Below are positions 58,761-64,000 of a stretch of DNA of 64,000 nucleotides, one piece after another; the first letter of the stretch is position 1, and every line of letters begins with the position of its first letter. This DNA comes from Scleromitrula shiraiana (Eukaryota; Ascomycota; Leotiomycetes; Helotiales; Sclerotiniaceae). Both the position numbers and the translations under genes were made by a program. Below the pieces are notes generated by a model. It made no database searches and was not told the DNA's origin. It was given only the letters and a program-made list of their open reading frames with translations. The DNA is taken from the NCBI GenBank assembly GCA_028455995.1, contig JABELC010000005.1, forward strand, positions 558,001 through 622,000, written 5' to 3'.

Positions 58761-61700
58761 ATGACGGTCTTTGTTGTATCGCTGTAAGTACTATCCCAGA
58801 ACAACATCTTCTCCACCAACCGATCTCTATGAGGCAGGGAAAGAGAAATTAGACCATAGCACCAAGTGTTACTTCTGTATCTGAAGAATTTCTTTAAATT
58901 ATATCTGGGTGGCTTGAGAAATGATTTTATTTATAATCTTATAATACACTGCCCAAACTAACACAATTGTTCCCCTAGATTTCTCCCCAACACCATTAAC
59001 TTCAACCTTCCTACTACCAACTCCTCTCGACCTGGAACTGCTTCCCGTCCAGGCCGACCAAGCGTTCTCAGAAAAACTACAACAAGAATTGACACCACGA
59101 GCAAACCTAGTCTTTTTGCGCAACAAACAGATATTACCCCTCCAACAACACCAGTGTTAGATATCGATCATGAGGAATTCTTTGCACAGAAGTCAGGTCC
59201 CAATCTGCGGACTTCTCTCCCCAAACCAGACAACCCACGCTCCATAGTAGCCCCCAGCGATCCCCATTCGCCAGCATGGGGTACTGGTAAAATGTTCAAC
59301 CAACCTCGATCGCGTGCCAGTTCTCCACCTCCTGCAGATATCCTCAAGCACAACAAGACATTAGAAAAGGCAGAGTCTCTAGGCAGGGCTGGTGTTCGTC
59401 AACCACAACTAGGACGTAGTGACAGCCATGACCGTGTTTTTGCACATGCGGATTGGGATGTTGTACCCGCTGATCAGGGCAATGGAGGTCTCAGAAATGC
59501 TGTAGAGGCAGCTGTTAGAAGTGGAAACCTCGATGATAAAATATGGGTGGGAACTTTGGGGATGCCTACGGATGCACTTGAGGGATCGAAACAAAAACAA
59601 GAGATCTATGATCGTTTAGCTACGGAATATGATTCTCTAACGGTTTTCTGCAAAGATAGTGATTTCGATGGCCACTATACGCATTATTGCAAGCAGATTC
59701 TATGGCCCGTCTTTCATTACCAGATTCCAGATAATCCAAAGAGTAAAGCCTATGAGGACCACTCCTGGATTTACTATGTCAAAGTCAACCAGGCTTTTGC
59801 GGATGTTATCATAAAGAATTGGAAGCGGGGCGATGTTATTTGGATTCATGACTATCATCTATTACTGGTTCCCTCGATGATTAGAAAAAAGCTACCGGAT
59901 GCTAAAATCGGCTTCTTCCTTCATGTTGCATTCCCATCTTCAGAGGTTTTTAGATGTCTTGCGGTCCGCAAAGAGTTGCTAGAAGGTATGCTCGGGGCAA
60001 ATCTTGTTGGCTTCCAAATTCAAGAATACGCACGACATTTCCTTCAAACTTGCAGTCGCATCCTGTATGTTGAAGCTACAAATGATGGCATTCAGCTTGA
60101 GGATCACTTTATTGATGTCATCAATTTGGCAATTGGTATTGACCCAGTTGCTCTACACAAGCATCGTGCAGACCCTGACGCTGCACACTGGTTGAACACA
60201 ATGCAAGAAAGATATCGAGGCAAAAAGCTTATTGTAGCACGCGACAAGTTGGATCATGTACGAGGTGTGCGACCAAAACTTCTGGTAAGACAGCTTTCCT
60301 AGAATATCAATATTATCACATGAGAAGATATCGTGTTACTAATTTATGTTTATCACAGTCCTATGAGTTATTTTTGAATAGGTATCCTGAGTGGAGGGAT
60401 AAAGTCGTTCTTATCCAAGTTGCTACTTCTACCACGGAAAATACAGAGCTCGATGCAACCGTCTCAGATATCGTTACCAGAGTTAATTCATCGTGGGCTA
60501 ATCTTGCCTACCAACCTCTAGTATACTTGAAACAGGATATTAGCTACGCTCAATACTTAGCCTTGCTTACCGTAGCTGATGCGTTGATGATTGCTAGTCA
60601 ACGTGAAGGTATGAATTTGACATGTCATGAGTATCTTTCATGCCAAGATGGCAGGTTTGAGGGCCACAACAGATATGGTTCGCTTATTCTGAGTGAATTT
60701 ACTGGTAGCGCGTCTGTGTTTGGCAGAAATGAGCTTTCAGTAAACCCTTGGGATTATCGCCAATGCGCAGATGCGATCAAGCAAGCTCTTGAAATGGGAG
60801 ACGAGGAGAAAGAGGATCGATGGAAGAAATTGCATGCAGCTGTGATGCATCACACGGCCGAACACTGGTTTAATGAATTCCTTTCCAGGCTCGACAAAGT
60901 TTATGATGAACAACACAAGCGGGATACTACCTCCGTTCCTCGACTTTCCATCAATATACTCAGTCAAAAATACCAAAAGTCTGGAAGAAGGCTATTTATT
61001 CTTGATTACGAAGGCACCTTAGCGTCGTGGGGTTCTCCTAATAGCATTATTTTGACAAGTCCACAGGTAAGGAGTTTGTTTGGTTTGATATTGAATTGCT
61101 TCTAACTGAGCCCAGCGTACACTCGATACATTGAATGATATCCTCCAAGATGAACGAAATACAGTCTATGTGATGTCTAGTCGTCAGCCCGAGGAACTTG
61201 AACGATTGTTCAAGCGTGTCCCAGGACTTGGTCTCATAGCTGAAAATGGATGCTTCCTAAAGGAATTTGGTTCTTCGGAGTGGGTTGAACTCGCGGATCC
61301 CGGTAAAATGCGAGCATGGAAAGACTCAGTGGAGGGTATCATGACTTACTACCATGAGCGAACCCCTGGATCTTGGATCGAGACGAGACACTGCAGTTTG
61401 GTTTTCCATTACAAAAATGCAGAAGATTTCGAAAGTGCGAGTCGTCAAGCAGGAGATTGTGCAAGCCACATAAACGATGCATGTGAGGAGCAAAGAGTAC
61501 GAGCAATTCCACTCGAAGGTATGTCAAATATTTCTTAACAAAAAGGATTTAAAATTAACATTCATGACAGGAGCCGTAGCAGTTGAGCCGATTGATTGGT
61601 CAAAGGGAACAGCCGCAACGAAAATTTTTGAAGGACTTGAGAAGAGCATGGCTCCAGATTCCGAACATACATCACCTGTCGATTTCTTGATGGTAGTAGG

Positions 61701-61929
61701 TGACGGAAGAGATGACGAAGTCATTTTCCGATGGGCAAATAATCTAGGCAGAGACAAGAAGGTTGAAAATGTGACAACGGTTAGTCTTGGTAGTAGGAAT
61801 ACCGAGGCTGGGTTTACACTCACGCAAGGTGTGACTGGTACGTATGATCTTCTAAGTTCTATAGAATCACCAATTAACATCCTCATAGGTGTTTTGACGG
61901 CGTTACAGAAGCTGGCTCAACTCTCGTAG
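58761..61929 (+). CDS. TPS3: Trehalose-6-phosphate synthase complex regulatory subunit (Tps3/Tsl1 type)
   Basis: Six exons: 58761-58783, 58979-60284, 60359-61066, 61116-61518, 61571-61837 and 61889-61929; 915 residues. Exon 1 encodes MTVFVVSL and joins FLPNTINF, the usual start of fungal Tps3-like proteins, across a 195-nt intron. A Ser-rich linker is followed by a Tps1-like glycosyltransferase domain (WIHDYHLLLVPSMIRK, HVAFPSSEVFR, ALMIASQREGMNLTCHEY) and then a phosphatase-like domain. In the latter the catalytic motif reads LDYEGTLAS: the general acid/base Asp of DxDGT phosphatases is Glu661. With the weakly conserved active site this argues for a regulatory subunit that stabilises the Tps1-Tps2 complex rather than an active enzyme. 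VVGDGRDDEVIF remains near the end. The last 51-nt intron has no stop and is a multiple of three. Confidence 0.9.
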
Positions 61930-63407
61930 ATATATTCTATTTGAGTAGCGAACCCCATGGAAACTACTATTGCGGTTCTATTCAAGTCAACCGCTGAAAT
62001 TAGCATGGGATGATATCAATGATTTGATGGATGGATGCATGGATGAATAATAACAAAAATGGCATAGCGACGGGCGTTTTATTGGACGAAATCGTGGAAT
62101 GAATAGACGAAGAGCACATAAAAGCAATCAATACACGGAGGATATGATATGAGATGAGACGATATGATACCTTCCTTGGTTAGAAGCACATACTAGTAAC
62201 GATAGACATATACATACATGCATACGCATACTGTAGTTACGTACATGACATGACATTTGTTTCTAAATTATTTGAAATGGATACTATAGAATTGGGATTC
62301 TTACTTGTATTTGTTCTATTTATTTGAATTACAATGAATGCTACGGTATGTCGAATTAGATGTAAACAAGAGCGACCAACTAACTAACTAACTACATAAT
62401 AAGTAACCTTACCCCCATCCTCGAGTACATCCAATCTAATATCGATCCGGAAGATCCTACACTACCCTAACCCCCCATTATCCCGACTCTCCACGCCAGC
62501 CCTAAAGATCAGATAGGCACCATCCGGGCACCAGCCAATTCGAAAGCACCTCGACAAACAGCGTGATTTCGGCCCCCGCCGCGTTCCCGCAGCCGGGCTA
62601 CCAGCTAGCGTGCTAGCGTGCTAGCGTGCTATCGTCAACAGGCAAAGGAGACACAAAACGTCGAAGCGAAACGAAGCGAAAACAAAAACAAAAACAAAAT
62701 TAACGCGGGTGATTCATTACGTCATGCCGCTCGCGCCCAGATATGGATATGGATATTTGAAAGTGGGATTTTTACTTCCATGGCTTGGTGTCCAACCGTG
62801 TTGGATACTCTTGGAATCAGGAAACGGGCGTGTGTTTTACGTTTTGTTGATGTTTGTGTTCGTTGTATTGTATCGTATCGTATCGTATCGTATTGTATCG
62901 TATCGTATGGTATCCTGTCGTGTTTTCTTCATGGTGGTTTTATTAGAGGAGATGGTTTCGCGGGGAGTGGGTTATAATTAATTGTAGAGGTTTGGTTGGT
63001 GGTTTTCTTTTTGGCTTCTTTGTTTGGTTGGAGATGGAGGGTCGGTATGATATGATATGAAGTCGGTACTATATTCATTCGAGGTTTTGGCTGGTTTGTT
63101 GGGCTTTGTTTGATTTGATTTGAGTTGATTTGATTTGATTTGAGTTGATATGAGTTGATTTGATTTGATATGTTTTGTTTTGTTTTCTTTCAAGGTTATG
63201 ATTTTGCTTTCTCTTGTTTTTGGCAAGGTTTTATATGTTTTATCATCTTCATGATCATGTAGATAGTTCACTACTGCTGTATAGAATCTTCTCTTCGTCG
63301 TCAGTTTTTTTTCGCAAAATAAATATATCTTGAATAACATTACATTTACACTTATATTTGCGCTCACGACCATATCTACTGCCTGTATATTTATCAACAA
63401 ATAAAAG
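61930..63407. other. Repeat-containing intergenic region
   Basis: About 1.5 kb without a gene. Repeats: (tagcgtgc)n at 62603-62631, the tcgta array (listed), and tgattt/gagttgat units at 63107-63175. The last 100 bp lead into the CAP gene. Confidence 0.5.
62866..62912. repeat. (TCGTA)n pentamer array
   Basis: About nine copies of tcgta/ttgta with single-base variants. Confidence 0.9.
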
Positions 63408-64000
63408 ATGTATTTTCATCCCAAGCTACCATCAACTCTCCTCCCAATCCTCCTCCTCACGTCGTACGTATCCGCCGACATAAAAACCATAACCCACACC
63501 GCAACCGCAACCCCAGAACCCACCTCTTCCACCTCCTATACCTCAGATTCCCAATTCAAATCCGATGTCCTCGTCGCGCATAACTTTTACCGCGACGAAC
63601 ATAATACTAGTTCTTTGAGGTGGAACGATACTAGTGCTTCATATGCTGCAAAGTGGTCTAATGGATGCGTGTTTAAACATTCTGTATGTTCCCTCCTTGC
63701 ATCCATCCATCCATCCATCCATCCATCCATCCATTGAATTCTATACATACCATAGAATCAAGAAAGGAGTTCCTCTAACATAAAAACACAGGGCGCACCA
63801 AGCGGCGAAAACCTCGCCACCGGCTACCCCAACGCCACCTCCGCCATCGACGCCTGGGCACTCGAGCGCAAAACCTACAACTTCGCCTCCGGCACCTTCA
63901 GCCGCAGAACCGGCCACTTCACACAACTAGTATGGGCGAACACGACATCGGTAGGCTGCGCGAGGAAGCAGTGTAACGGCACGAATGGGACGCCCGGGTG
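63408..64000 (+). CDS. Secreted CAP/SCP (PR-1-like) protein, 3' end outside the window
   Basis: Two exons visible: 63408-63683 and 63792 onward, running off the window edge; the N-terminal 161 residues are seen. Residues 1-23 (LPSTLLPILLLTSYVSA) are a clear signal peptide, followed by a Thr/Ser-rich linker. The CAP fold begins at VLVAHNFYRDEHN (the conserved HN.R) and continues with LRWNDTSASYAAKWSNGC, GENLATGYPN and GHFTQLVWANTTSVGC, so the metal-site His and Glu pair is present. Fungal family members (Pry/PR-1 type) bind sterols or act as secreted effectors in plant pathogens; that is family knowledge. The 108-nt intron contains (atcc)n. Several N-glycosylation sites (NTS, NDT, NTT, NGT) are visible. 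Confidence 0.88.

Overview
The window is nuclear DNA of a filamentous ascomycete (Pezizomycotina). Most genes carry short introns (about 37-195 nt) with GTAAGT/GTATGT-like donors and CTRAC-like branch points. Intergenic DNA is AT-rich and full of microsatellites. The gene set includes an Skt5-type chitin synthase activator with a CAAX box, a Tps3/Tsl1-type trehalose subunit, Sip5, a CSC1/DUF221 channel and Ara2. A Leotiomycete such as Botrytis or Sclerotinia is my inference from style and gene content; the window contains no taxonomic marker that proves it. No virus, transposon coding region, rRNA, tRNA or CRISPR array was recognised.

Layout. 1-13.9 kb: SKT5-like gene (+), a broken F-box-like gene (+) directly behind a hexanucleotide microsatellite, a peroxisomal-type 3-ketoacyl-CoA thiolase (+), a conserved-looking nuclear-type protein (-), DAHP synthase (+) and an Ara2-type aldo-keto reductase (-). 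13.9-17.5 kb: AT-rich gene-poor stretch. 17.5-30 kb: SIP5 (+), the 60S assembly factor RSA4/NLE1 (-), MSH4 (+, divergent from RSA4), an FAD monooxygenase (+) and a small single-membrane-segment protein (-). 30-36 kb: mostly repeats, with one unknown gene (-). 36-43.5 kb: proteasome subunit PRE10 (+), a histidine-phosphatase family protein (+) and a proline/arginine-rich protein (-). 45-54.8 kb: a 1176-residue F-box protein (-), CSC1-like channel (-) and PCH2/TRIP13 (+). 54.8-58.8 kb: repeat-rich and gene-poor. 58.8-64 kb: TPS3-like trehalose subunit (+) and the 5' part of a secreted CAP/PR-1 protein (+), cut by the window edge.

Genes were rebuilt exon by exon from splice signals and reading phase. 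Each spliced CDS given has a length divisible by three and no internal stop, except the broken F-box-like gene. Functional links are loose: MSH4 and PCH2 both act in meiotic crossover control; SKT5, TPS3 and CSC1 concern wall and stress; thiolase, DAHP synthase, Ara2 and the proteasome subunit are housekeeping. I see no biosynthetic cluster and no convincing new multi-gene system. The items most worth a second look are the in-frame TGA in the F-box-like gene, a shared sense-strand C-to-G skew switch in several genes, the GC-AG intron in PCH2, splice donors that double as stop codons, and the small membrane protein.
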